Below, piece after piece: positions 1 through 6,051 of a stretch of DNA of 11,551 nucleotides. Position numbers and translations under genes: made by a program. Source of the stretch: a bacterium (GTDB taxonomy: Archaea > Thermoplasmatota > Thermoplasmata > Lutacidiplasmatales > UBA184). Within the stretch, counting starts at the first letter, position 1, and every line of letters starts with the position of its first letter. Below the pieces are notes generated by a model, which was given only the letters and a program-made list of their open reading frames with translations, searched no databases and was not told the origin of the DNA. The DNA lies in assembly GCA_021832495.1 (NCBI GenBank), contig JAKBKR010000030.1:1-11551 (forward strand). Reading direction: 5' to 3'.

Positions 1-1110
1 ATAGAGGCGGTGTCCGCGTGCGGCAAACCGGGAATAGCTTGTAAGGAGCGCCCGGGTCGGGGGTTGCGCCGCCGCAAAGGCGAACACATGGGTGCGGTCC
101 TCAAGCCGGCGGGAAAGGAGGTCGAGGGCGCCGGGTAGACTGAAGTGGCCGGCGCCTGCGTTGATGAGGGCCATTTCCTCCAAGACCCGGGCCACATTGC
201 GGGGTCCCCGCTTCGGGGGAAGGTAGACCAGCGGGTCGGTAGGAAAGGCGAGAAGTCCGATGCGGTCCTCCCCATTCATGATGTAGCTCGTGAGCATCGT
301 CGCCGCATCCACGGCGAGGTCCATGGCATCCTCCCCGAGTCGGCCCGCTCCCATGAACGAACCGGTGTCGAGCAGGATGAGGAAATCCTGACGCATTTCC
401 TGCTCGAACTCCTTGACGAACAGGCGGCCCTTGGTCGAATGCTTCCAGGCGATGCTCCGGAAATCGTCCGAAGCATGGTACTCCCGGAGCGAGCGGAACT
501 CGGTCCCGTAGCCGCGCTGTCGGAGCACCGTGGTACCCAGGTACTTCGTCCGAAGGCGCATGGCGAGGTGGCCGGAAGGCATGGAGGCGTTCGATGGCAG
601 AACGGTCACTTCGTGACGACTGTCGAGCACGAGCGTACGGAACGCTAGCCCGAAGGCATCGTGGGCAAGGATGAACGTCGGGCCGAGCGTGTAGGCTCCG
701 CGACGATAGGGCCGGAACCCATAGACGACCCTGAGGTCCTCCCCGGGGTTCCACCATGTGAGGATCCTCGGGGAGCCTGTGACCATTCGGAAGGTCTGAG
801 GGTAAGAGTCCCATACCTCCGCGTAGAAGGCCGTGTGCCCCTCGTGAATGAGGCGAAGCCCCATCAGACCCAAGGCCTTGCGATTGACGCGTTTTGAGGC
901 TTCGAAGCGTTCGAGTCGGAACCACTCCTTGGAAAACCCGCGGGTGGACCAAGCGAAGTTCAGGTATTCCGCGGCCACGAACGCGACGATGAGAAAGCCT
1001 GCGGCGAAGAGAAGCAGGTGCAGCGTATAGAAGGCCAGTCCGAAGGATATCAAACCCCCGGAGATCAGCCCGGTACCCCGTCCGGACAACGTGGCAAAGT
1101 TCGCCGACAT
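1..1110 (-). CDS. DUF58 family membrane-anchored protein (C-terminus beyond window)
   Basis: The frame is open from an ATG at 1110 to the window edge, giving 370 residues with no stop, so the C-terminus is missing. Two hydrophobic segments lie at about residues 13-33 and 31-51. The extracytoplasmic-type beta region carries the DUF58 signature RRGAYTLGP (137-145) followed by DAFGL (151-155). The DUF58 core is at 209-237, with REYHASDDFRSIAWK and then KGRLFVKEFEQE. A von Willebrand A-like fold should begin at LLILLD-type strand 244-248, but the MIDAS-like site reads DTGSFM (248-253) in place of DxSxS. The family is usually encoded with MoxR ATPases and is thought to act with them in assembling or remodelling membrane or envelope complexes; its biochemical role is unproven. 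The start lies 15 nt after the moxR stop, with GGAG 8 nt upstream of the ATG. The family call is secure. Confidence 0.9.
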   Translation of the reverse strand, partial: MSANFATLSGRGTGLISGGLISFGLAFYTLHLLLFAAGFLIVAFVAAEYLNFAWSTRGFSKEWFRLERFEASKRVNRKALGLMGLRLIHEGHTAFYAEVWDSYPQTFRMVTGSPRILTWWNPGEDLRVVYGFRPYRRGAYTLGPTFILAHDAFGLAFRTLVLDSRHEVTVLPSNASMPSGHLAMRLRTKYLGTTVLRQRGYGTEFRSLREYHASDDFRSIAWKHSTKGRLFVKEFEQEMRQDFLILLDTGSFMGAGRLGEDAMDLAVDAATMLTSYIMNGEDRIGLLAFPTDPLVYLPPKRGPRNVARVLEEMALINAGAGHFSLPGALDLLSRRLEDRTHVFAFAAAQPPTRALLTSYSRFAARGHRLY

Positions 1111-1125
1111 TCCCTCGGCTCCGGT

Positions 1126-2133
1126 TCAGCGAGGGGTCGGTACTCGACTCACGATGCTGTTGATGACCCCGGCATACAGGGAGGAACTGTCCTTCATGGC
1201 GGCGGAACCCTCCTGCATGGCGAGCACCTCCGGCGACAAGGTGATCCGGTGGTTCAGGGCCGGGACCACCATCGATCGGACGTCGTCCGGGACCACATAG
1301 TCCCGACCTTCGAACAGCGCCAGGGCCTTCACGGCGTTCAGGAACTGCACGCCGGCTCTTGGGGAGGCTCCGATGAGGACCCGGGGATCGGCGCGCGTAG
1401 AGCGGATTATCCCGGCGAGGTAGGATATGACATCCGCATTCACGAAGACGGTTCGGCGCATCTCTTGCATCTGGTCGATGTCGGAGGATTCGACCACGCT
1501 TGTGGACGGTTCCAGCACGGTTTCCCCTGCGCGCTGGGAGAGGAGCTTCACCTCATCTTCCTCGGAAGGGTAGTCCACGATCAACCGGAAGAGGAACCGG
1601 TCGAGTTCCGCCTCCGGCAGCGGGTAGGTGCCCTCCTGCTCGACGGGGTTCTGCGTGGCAATGACAATGAACGGGGAAGGCAACGGGTAAGTGTGGCCCT
1701 CCATCGTCACTTGACGCTCTTGCATGGCTTCGAGGAGAGCGGATTGGACCTTCGGAGGGGCCCGGTTGATCTCATCGGCCAAGATCACATTGGCGAAGAT
1801 AGGCCCCGGACGGAACTCGAAGCCCTGGGTCTTGGGGTTCAACACAATGACCCCCATGACATCGGCCGGTAGCATGTCCGGGGTGAACTGGATCCGCCGG
1901 AACTCGAGGTGCAGGGTTTTGGCGAAGGTTCGTACGAGGTAGGTCTTGGCCAGCCCGGGCACACCCTCGAGCAGCACGTGTCCGCCGGCGACCAATGCCA
2001 CCGCCAAGGATTTCACAAGCCGATCCTGGCCGACGACGGCACCGCCGATGGCAAGCTGAAGAGAGTTGAGGGTACGGCGAGGATCCATCGACGGGGCGAC
2101 GGCGTCCGGTACCCTCACAGGATTCCCCTTCAC
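1126..2133 (-). CDS. moxR: MoxR-type AAA+ ATPase
   Basis: This 335-residue protein has every MoxR landmark: Walker A GVPGLAKT at 57-64, Walker B VILADE at 116-121 followed by INRAPPKVQSALLEAMQE, sensor 1 ATQNP with Asn about 162, an arginine-finger region LDRF about 177-180, and sensor 2 GASPRAG about 255-261. MoxR ATPases are ring-forming AAA+ chaperone-like enzymes that act with adjacent vWA or DUF58 proteins. The start chosen is a GTG at 2133, which overlaps the stop of the upstream gene as GTGA and sits 9 nt after a strong GGAGGTG at 2143-2149. A GTG at 2142 would begin directly after that Shine-Dalgarno and is less likely. An ATG at 2088 is another, later option. The next gene, encoding the DUF58 protein, begins 15 nt downstream, so the two are almost certainly cotranscribed. 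Confidence 0.95.
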   Translation of the reverse strand: MKGNPVRVPDAVAPSMDPRRTLNSLQLAIGGAVVGQDRLVKSLAVALVAGGHVLLEGVPGLAKTYLVRTFAKTLHLEFRRIQFTPDMLPADVMGVIVLNPKTQGFEFRPGPIFANVILADEINRAPPKVQSALLEAMQERQVTMEGHTYPLPSPFIVIATQNPVEQEGTYPLPEAELDRFLFRLIVDYPSEEDEVKLLSQRAGETVLEPSTSVVESSDIDQMQEMRRTVFVNADVISYLAGIIRSTRADPRVLIGASPRAGVQFLNAVKALALFEGRDYVVPDDVRSMVVPALNHRITLSPEVLAMQEGSAAMKDSSSLYAGVINSIVSRVPTPR

Positions 2134-2645
2134 TCCCCCCACACCTCCGGGACCCGGAGTGCCATCTTTGACATAGCCTTTCCGAGCCGGGCTTCATAGG
2201 ACCGGATCCGCCGTCCCCAGATCAGTTCCCCGGTCATGTCCCCCGGGGAGCGCCCATCGATACGCATGGCAAGATAGTAAAGCTCGAGGAGGTCCTTGTC
2301 GAGAGCGATCAGTTCCCGGTTCCCGGGAATCCCCAGTTTGGAGGCCTTGCCGCGTCTCCAAGGGATCTGGTACGGGTAATGTTTGAAGCGGCGATAAACC
2401 GCTTCAGACCAACGATGATAGACGTACTGGATGACCGAAGTTCGGGACCCGCTGGCGATCGACCAATACAGGAGGGACACCGGATCCGGTGAGGGATCCC
2501 TCCACACCGGCCGAGGGACCATGGTCGGTGGACTCACCTTGGGCATGACGAACCACCAAGCAAGACCTCCCACCACGAGGGCAACCAACGGAAGACCAAA
2601 ACTGGTGGAAGTGAACAACGTCGTGAGGAATATGATCGGGTCCAT
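2130..2645 (-). CDS. Single-pass membrane protein of the MoxR-DUF58 operon
   Basis: I do not recognise a named family. The 171-residue protein begins with a short polar stretch and one strong transmembrane helix at about residues 16-34 (FGLPLVALVVGGLAWWFVM). A proline-rich linker follows (PPTMVPRPVW), then a soluble helical domain rich in Tyr, Arg and Lys, with SVIQYVYHRWSEAVYRRFK, an IPWRRGKASKLGIPG loop, and a final helix ending at EVWGE. The ATG at 2645 was chosen because it lies 22 nt after the stop of the previous gene; an upstream ATG at 2708 would overlap that gene by 41 nt. There is no obvious Shine-Dalgarno. The 3' end overlaps the moxR start (GTGA). In bacterial MoxR-DUF58 operons this slot is often filled by a membrane protein with a C-terminal DUF4129 domain; here the membrane helix and the DUF4129-like domain seem to be in two proteins. 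That reading is inference. Confidence 0.8.
   Translation of the reverse strand: MDPIIFLTTLFTSTSFGLPLVALVVGGLAWWFVMPKVSPPTMVPRPVWRDPSPDPVSLLYWSIASGSRTSVIQYVYHRWSEAVYRRFKHYPYQIPWRRGKASKLGIPGNRELIALDKDLLELYYLAMRIDGRSPGDMTGELIWGRRIRSYEARLGKAMSKMALRVPEVWGE
2143..2149 (-). promoter_or_regulatory. Shine-Dalgarno site for moxR
   Basis: On the minus strand this reads GGAGGTG. It is 9 nt from the GTG at 2133, which overlaps the preceding stop codon as GTGA. This spacing is the main reason for preferring 2133 over the GTG at 2142. Confidence 0.6.
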
Positions 2646-2667
2646 GGGTTCGCAGCAGTTCTCTGGC

Positions 2668-3243
2668 TCACGGGGGGTGGTGGTAGGCGTCCTCGGCCCC
2701 GCCCACATAGAGGTTGGAGTTGGTCAACCGGCGTTCCCCGGGTAGGGGTGGACTTTCTCCCGAGGGGCGGGTGACATAGATCTGGGAATCTCGGAGCTTC
2801 ACTCCAGACTTCGTGCGTCGTGCGCTGGTCTCCGGAGCGTTTGAGGAGACCTGCTGAGCGTAAAGCCGCCACATCGGTTCCGCAGAGTAGATGCTCTGGA
2901 GAAGGCTCACCACATCCCCTTCGTGACCCTTCCAACCCCCGGGTCGTCCGAACCGGACCGGCTCATAAAGCTCATAGAACTGTTCGAAGAGCGCCGGAAG
3001 ATAGCCTCCCACGTTCTTCAACTCACGGAACAGGATGTCCTTGTTCGTGATGGTGGGGGGGAAGACGACCTTGTAGGCCCGCTGAAAATCATACAGGGCG
3101 GCCTGGAAACCATAGCGGACGGCCTCGCCATAATTGGCTCGCATGAGGCACTGTTTCACGGCGGTGATCACCGGGATCTCCACGGGACGTACCGTTTCCA
3201 CGTAGACTTGGTTCTCTCCCGGTTTCTTCTTGAACAGGGTCAT
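2668..3243 (-). CDS. DUF4129-like soluble protein, first gene of the MoxR operon
   Basis: The protein has 191 residues and no predicted membrane segment or signal peptide. Residues about 25-100 are helical and end in a pattern like the DUF4129 domain found in MoxR/DUF58 clusters: a helix with AVRYGFQAALYDFQRAYKVV, then FPPTITNKDILFRELKNV, then a helix with FEQFYELYEPVRFGRPG. The last part parallels the DUF4129 ending of a tyrosine-acid helix followed by aromatic-Arg-Phe/Tyr-Gly. Residues about 133-191 are polar, Pro/Ser/Arg-rich and probably disordered, with two short similar segments (DSQIYVTRP at 152-160 and NSNLYVGG at 175-182). It heads the operon and precedes the membrane-protein gene by 22 nt. 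No alternative start exists just upstream in frame. The family assignment rests on pattern and context, so it is tentative; that it is a real gene is likely. Confidence 0.8.
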   Translation of the reverse strand: MTLFKKKPGENQVYVETVRPVEIPVITAVKQCLMRANYGEAVRYGFQAALYDFQRAYKVVFPPTITNKDILFRELKNVGGYLPALFEQFYELYEPVRFGRPGGWKGHEGDVVSLLQSIYSAEPMWRLYAQQVSSNAPETSARRTKSGVKLRDSQIYVTRPSGESPPLPGERRLTNSNLYVGGAEDAYHHPP

Positions 3244-3256
3244 TCGGTATCCAATT

Positions 3257-3284
3257 GAGTATCTCCTCTACTCTCTTTGTAGAG
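3257..3284. repeat. Two interleaved inverted repeats at the MoxR-operon transcript start
   Basis: GAGTA (3257-3261) pairs with TACTC (3269-3273), and CTCTAC (3267-3272) pairs with GTAGAG (3279-3284). Both have 7-nt spacers, and the two repeats share bases 3269-3272. They lie between the TATA-like box and the start codon of the DUF4129-like gene, where an archaeal repressor would sit. An operator role is inference; the symmetry is seen directly. Confidence 0.35.
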
Positions 3285-3290
3285 CGTGTA

Positions 3291-3300
3291 GATTTAAAAG
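3291..3300 (-). promoter_or_regulatory. TATA-like box of the MoxR operon
   Basis: The minus strand reads CTTTTAAATC, the most AT-rich stretch of the spacer. An archaeal transcript would start 25-27 nt downstream, near 3269, giving a leader of about 26 nt before the ATG at 3243. On the plus strand the same bases read GATTTAAAAG, so the element could also serve a plus-strand transcript starting near 3322. Confidence 0.5.
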
Positions 3301-3350
3301 CCCAACTCCGTAGCACAGGCGAAGTGGATAGGCCTGTTCAACGTTGGGTT
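3299..3350 (+). other. Nested stem-loop in divergent spacer, possible structured RNA
   Basis: On the plus strand AGCCCAAC (3299-3306) can pair with GTTGGGTT (3343-3350), 8 bp including one G-U. Inside this, ACAGGC (3315-3320) pairs with GCCTGT (3332-3337), leaving an asymmetric internal loop of 8 and 5 nt and an 11-nt apical loop. A competing hairpin, TCAAC (3338-3342) with GTTGA (3348-3352), uses some of the same bases. The outline resembles a single H/ACA hairpin, but I see no ACA box at the required distance. No promoter is clearly placed for it. It may be an RNA, a DNA regulatory site or chance. Confidence 0.25.
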
Positions 3351-3568
3351 GATTGATGCTGGACCGGGAACTCGGTTCCGGGGCCGGAAGAGAATTCGGT
3401 CCTGCCCGACGGGGTTCGAAGACCGGGGTGGTGAGGGGCGTTGCAAGGAAGGCGGACCCGAACATCTCGCCCGAGGCGGTGTGAACAACCTTTTCTACGT
3501 TTCGAGCATGGAACATCTAAGGTGGGGCCCTGAAACCGACTACCGCAAGATGCACTGAGGTTCGGTTC
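3351..3568. other. Gene-poor remainder of the divergent spacer
   Basis: No convincing gene was found between the stem-loop and the GTG at 3569. A further perfect hairpin, GGAAC (3367-3371) with GTTCC (3375-3379), is present. A 69-codon plus-strand frame (TTG at 3349 to the stop at 3556-3558) ends just before the next gene, but its Arg/Gly-rich product shows no recognisable pattern. The plus-strand promoter for the next gene is not clear; weak AT-rich stretches lie near 3491-3500 and 3512-3520. Confidence 0.4.
3556..3559 (+). promoter_or_regulatory. Shine-Dalgarno site for the PP-loop gene
   Basis: The sequence GAGG lies within ACTGAGG, about 8-9 nt before the GTG at 3569. It supports a leadered message and this start. 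Confidence 0.4.
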
Positions 3569-4354
3569 GTGAGCGAAGAACCGGTCGTTGCCTCGGAACT
3601 GCCGTGGGATTCCGAGGTTGGGACCACCGTGCACCAATTGGGCCTTTCGATCCGAAGGGCGTTCGACCGGAGCTGGCCCCGGGGGGAAGCCGGCACCGTG
3701 CTCTTCTCGGGAGGTCTCGACTCCTCGCTCTTGGCCCATCTTGCCCTGGGAGCTGGGCGGGAGAACACATTGTTCACGATAGGTCTTCCGGGGAGCAAGG
3801 ACTTTTATGCGGCGGCGAACTCCGCCATCCTCTTGGGTTCCCGGTTCGTCCCGAGGGCAGCGACCCGGACCGATCTGCTGGCCAGCGTCCAATACCTTCG
3901 GAAGAATCACCCCGAATTACGAGGAAACGATCTTTCCGTCCAAGTGGGCATGGACCTCGCCCTCGCACGCGCCCCCGGGAAGCTGATCGTCTGTGGCCAA
4001 GGTGCCGACGAGTTGTTTGTCGGATATCAACATACGTTCGATCTTTCCGGTGCCCAACTCGCCGAGCGAGGCGAGAGGGACCTACGCAAGCTCCAAGAGA
4101 CCGACTGGCCCATCTCCATGGAGCTCGCTGTCCGTCACGGGAAATTGCTGGTGGCCCCCTTCTTGGACGGAGATTTTGTCGCCCGCGTTTCACGCATTCC
4201 CTGGGAGGTCAGAAAGGGTCCCGAACGAAAGAGCCTGTTGCGTCTTGTGGCCCGATCATTGATGCTTCCGGAAGAGATCGCGCGCCTTCCCAAACGCGCC
4301 TTTCAGTACGGCACCGGCATACACAAAGCGGTACAATCGCTCAGGGGAGCCTAG
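3569..4354 (+). CDS. Asparagine-synthetase-type PP-loop protein without glutaminase domain
   Basis: The 261-residue product matches only the C-terminal synthetase half of AsnB. The ATP-pyrophosphatase P-loop is LFSGGLDSSLL at 45-55. The second hallmark, GQGADELFVGY, is at 143-153 (usually GDGADELFGGY). The family's APFLDGDFVA is at 196-205, and LPKRAFQYGTGI at 240-251 matches the late conserved R-K-x-F-x-Y-G segment. In AsnB these parts adenylate a carboxylate before amide transfer. The N-terminal Ntn glutaminase domain is absent: about 40 residues precede the P-loop, with no initial catalytic cysteine. The protein could use free ammonia, take nitrogen from a partner amidotransferase, or act on another substrate, so calling it asparagine synthetase would be too specific. 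The GTG start has GAGG 8-9 nt upstream. The gene converges on the carbamate kinase gene, and their stops share one CTAG. Confidence 0.9.
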   Translation: MSEEPVVASELPWDSEVGTTVHQLGLSIRRAFDRSWPRGEAGTVLFSGGLDSSLLAHLALGAGRENTLFTIGLPGSKDFYAAANSAILLGSRFVPRAATRTDLLASVQYLRKNHPELRGNDLSVQVGMDLALARAPGKLIVCGQGADELFVGYQHTFDLSGAQLAERGERDLRKLQETDWPISMELAVRHGKLLVAPFLDGDFVARVSRIPWEVRKGPERKSLLRLVARSLMLPEEIARLPKRAFQYGTGIHKAVQSLRGA

Positions 4355-5304
4355 TTCTCGACTACGGTGCCCCGCTTTCCTTTGAGAGCTTGCGGGAGCC
4401 CATAAGCGTCGGTGATGATGGCCCGCTTCCCCCCATGGGAAAGGAACTGGAGTGCGGCCTCCACCTTCGGGCGCATGCTTCCTTCCCCGAATTCACCATG
4501 GGCGAGATGCCGGGACAGCTGGTCCGCACTCACGCGTCCCAGAGGTTCTTCGCGGGCCGAATGGAAGCCGATGAGGGCATGCGAGACGTCCGTCACGATC
4601 GCTAGCGTTTCGGCTCGGATGATAGACGCCAGCAAAGCCGCCGTACGATCCTTGTCGATCACCGCGTCGACCTCCTCGAGTGCACCGTTTCGTCGCCGTA
4701 CAACAGGGACTCCTCCGCCCCCTCCGGCCACGAAGACGGTCGAGACGCCCATTCCGGCCGTGTACAGCCGTCTCAGTACGGGGCCCTCGATCACGTCTAT
4801 GGGAATGGGAGAGGGGACCAAACGTCGCCAGCCGCCCCTGCGTACATCGTTCCCCATGACCCACCCATGCTGCTTCTTGAGTAACCGGGCCTCGTTCTCG
4901 GAATAGTACGGTCCCACCGGCTTAGAAGGGTGCCGGAAGGACGGGTCCCTCGAAGATACCAAGGACCGGGTGACAATCGGCACGACGGAATGGCCCAGGC
5001 CCTCCGCCTCGATCGCGGTTGTGAGGACCCCAGAGATCAGCAGCCCGATCCACCCCTCGGTCATCGCGCCTAGGGCGCTCATGGGAAGCGGGGAGACCTG
5101 CGACTTGGCGAGTTCCTGCTGTATCAGAAGCGAGCCGACCTGGGGACCGTTTCCGTGGGTCACGAGCAGTTCGTCCCCGCGGCCGAGTATCTCGGTAAGG
5201 GGTTTGGTCACGGACCGCATGTTCTGGACCGCTTCATCCCAGGTACCTTTCTCCCCGGCCTTGGACAGTGCGTTCCCTCCCAGAGCGACAACGATCCTTA
5301 CCAT
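4351..5304 (-). CDS. arcC: Carbamate kinase
   Basis: The 317-residue amino-acid-kinase-fold protein has the carbamate kinase set: VVALGGNAL at 5-13, THGNGPQVG at 49-57, SALGAMTEGWIG at 76-87, SKPVGPYY at 127-134 (Lys128), VFVAGGGGGVPVV at 190-202, DAVIDKDRTAALLA at 213-226 (Lys218), AIVTDV at 235-240 and GSMRPKVEAA at 275-284 (Lys280). The enzyme interconverts carbamoyl phosphate + ADP and carbamate/ammonia + ATP. In archaea it can serve arginine or agmatine breakdown or supply carbamoyl phosphate. The ATG at 5304 is preferred over an in-frame GTG at 5319, because the TATA-like box near 5331-5346 would start transcription near 5310, downstream of that GTG. No arginine deiminase or carbamoyltransferase gene is adjacent, so the pathway cannot be set from this window. 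The length is normal and all three key lysines are present. Confidence 0.94.
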   Translation of the reverse strand: MVRIVVALGGNALSKAGEKGTWDEAVQNMRSVTKPLTEILGRGDELLVTHGNGPQVGSLLIQQELAKSQVSPLPMSALGAMTEGWIGLLISGVLTTAIEAEGLGHSVVPIVTRSLVSSRDPSFRHPSKPVGPYYSENEARLLKKQHGWVMGNDVRRGGWRRLVPSPIPIDVIEGPVLRRLYTAGMGVSTVFVAGGGGGVPVVRRRNGALEEVDAVIDKDRTAALLASIIRAETLAIVTDVSHALIGFHSAREEPLGRVSADQLSRHLAHGEFGEGSMRPKVEAALQFLSHGGKRAIITDAYGLPQALKGKRGTVVEN

Positions 5305-5330
5305 GGACAGGGGGGTCACTACGGCGCCGG

Positions 5331-5346
5331 ACTCTTAAGTGTAATG
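5331..5346 (-). promoter_or_regulatory. TATA-like promoter of carbamate kinase
   Basis: The minus strand reads CATTACACTTAAGAGT. With the TTAAG core centred near 5337, transcription would start near 5310, 5-6 nt before the ATG at 5304. The message would be nearly leaderless. Confidence 0.45.
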
Positions 5347-5572
5347 ACAAGGTTCCGCCAAGGGGACGAGCAGGAGGTGCACCGAAAAGAGGTTACATTC
5401 CTTTTCCCCACCCAGCGTGTGCGTGTGGGACCAGTTCCCTCCTCCCAGCCCGGAACAAAGGAAGGGGCAAGGCAAGATGGGTAGAATCCGGGGGACTATT
5501 GGGGAGATCGAGCTGTCCGGAACTCGGCCCGCCAACGTGAGTTGGCAATTCCACGGAGCACCCAACGGGACG
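5347..5572. other. Divergent spacer between carbamate kinase and aIF2 beta
   Basis: I see no convincing gene in this stretch. It includes a C-rich and GT-rich patch (about 5401-5430), purine-rich sequence (about 5450-5480) and a perfect small hairpin at 5531-5546. A 66-codon frame from an ATG at 5477 runs into the aIF2 beta gene in another frame and was not accepted. Confidence 0.4.
5531..5546. repeat. Perfect 6-bp inverted repeat upstream of the aIF2 beta promoter
   Basis: GCCAAC (5531-5536) and GTTGGC (5541-5546) flank a 4-nt GTGA loop. It lies about 27 nt upstream of the TATA-like box, where an activator could bind. It may also be chance. Confidence 0.3.
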
Positions 5573-5584
5573 AAACTTATTATG
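5573..5584 (+). promoter_or_regulatory. TATA-like promoter of the aIF2 beta-protease operon
   Basis: The sequence AAACTTATTATG is the clearest AT-rich element here. Its core, centred near 5580, predicts a transcript start near 5606, about 8 nt before the GTG at 5614. This supports that start over the longer frame beginning with TTG at 5542. Confidence 0.5.
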
Positions 5585-5613
5585 CACCGGGGTTTGGGAC
5601 CTACGGGAAGAAC

Positions 5614-6051
5614 GTGTGTGCCGACGCTGCTCTCGAATACTCCGCCCTCCTCGATAGGGCCTTCTCCCAGTTGAAGACCGGAGGCGACAAAGGAGAGCGA
5701 TTTGTCATCCCCCAAGCCGAGATCATGTATGACGGTCGCAACACCGTCATCCGCAACCTCAAAGAGATATCCGAACGTCTCCGCCGTGACCCGAGCCACG
5801 TCATGAACTACCTTTCCCGCGAGTTCGGGTGCCAAGGAGTCCTCGACGGCCCACGGGGAGTCCTCAAGAGCAAGGTCGCGGCGGACCAGGTCAACGGCAA
5901 GGTGAAGAACTATACCATGAAGTTCGTGATGTGCCTCGAGTGCAAGCGACCGGACACACATATCGACCGGGTCGGTCGTGTGCACATGCTGATCTGCGAG
6001 TCCTGTGGTGCGCAGCGGCCTGTCCCACAGTTGCGTTCCAAAGAGGCATGA
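5614..6051 (+). CDS. Translation initiation factor aIF2 subunit beta
   Basis: The 145-residue protein is full length for archaeal IF2 beta. Its N-terminal helix has EYSALLDRAFSQL (8-20). The central alpha-beta domain has GERFVIPQAEIMYDGRNTVI (27-46), NLKEISERLRRDPSHVMNYL (48-67) and EFGCQGVLDG (70-79). The C-terminal zinc ribbon uses C107-x2-C110 and C128-x2-C131, between which lies the family segment RPDTHIDRVGR. With the alpha and gamma subunits it forms the aIF2 GTPase complex that carries initiator Met-tRNA to the small ribosomal subunit in the cytoplasm. The frame is open upstream to a TTG at 5542 (24 more residues), but the promoter and the family length favour the GTG at 5614. Its stop overlaps the next start as ATGA. 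The family is certain; the start is less so. Confidence 0.93.
   Translation: MCADAALEYSALLDRAFSQLKTGGDKGERFVIPQAEIMYDGRNTVIRNLKEISERLRRDPSHVMNYLSREFGCQGVLDGPRGVLKSKVAADQVNGKVKNYTMKFVMCLECKRPDTHIDRVGRVHMLICESCGAQRPVPQLRSKEA

Noticed and set aside
101..952. A 283-codon minus-strand frame and a 167-codon plus-strand frame (145-648) within the DUF58 gene
   Set aside because: The frame from 1110 to the edge carries all DUF58 motifs; these others are out-of-phase shadows.
3299..3360. H/ACA or C/D guide RNA in the stem-loop region
   Set aside because: The hairpin outline is similar, but there is no ACA/ANA box at the needed distance below the pocket and no matching C and D boxes.
3405..3430. T-loop-like GGGGTTCGAAGACC, suggesting a tRNA
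   Set aside because: The flanking bases do not form a five-pair T stem, and no acceptor, D or anticodon arms fit around it.
3349..3558. A 69-codon plus-strand frame directly before the PP-loop gene
   Set aside because: The product is Arg/Gly-rich without any pattern, other frames here are equally open, and there is no clear Shine-Dalgarno for its TTG.
3604..4605. A 333-codon plus-strand frame overlapping the PP-loop gene and the carbamate kinase gene
   Set aside because: It is a shadow of two well-supported genes and shows no family motif.
5542..5613. A 24-residue N-terminal extension of aIF2 beta from TTG
   Set aside because: It would cross the best TATA-like box, exceed the usual family length and have no family-like residues.
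5477..5674. A 66-codon plus-strand frame before and into aIF2 beta
   Set aside because: It runs through the aIF2 beta promoter and first codons in another phase and has no recognisable product.
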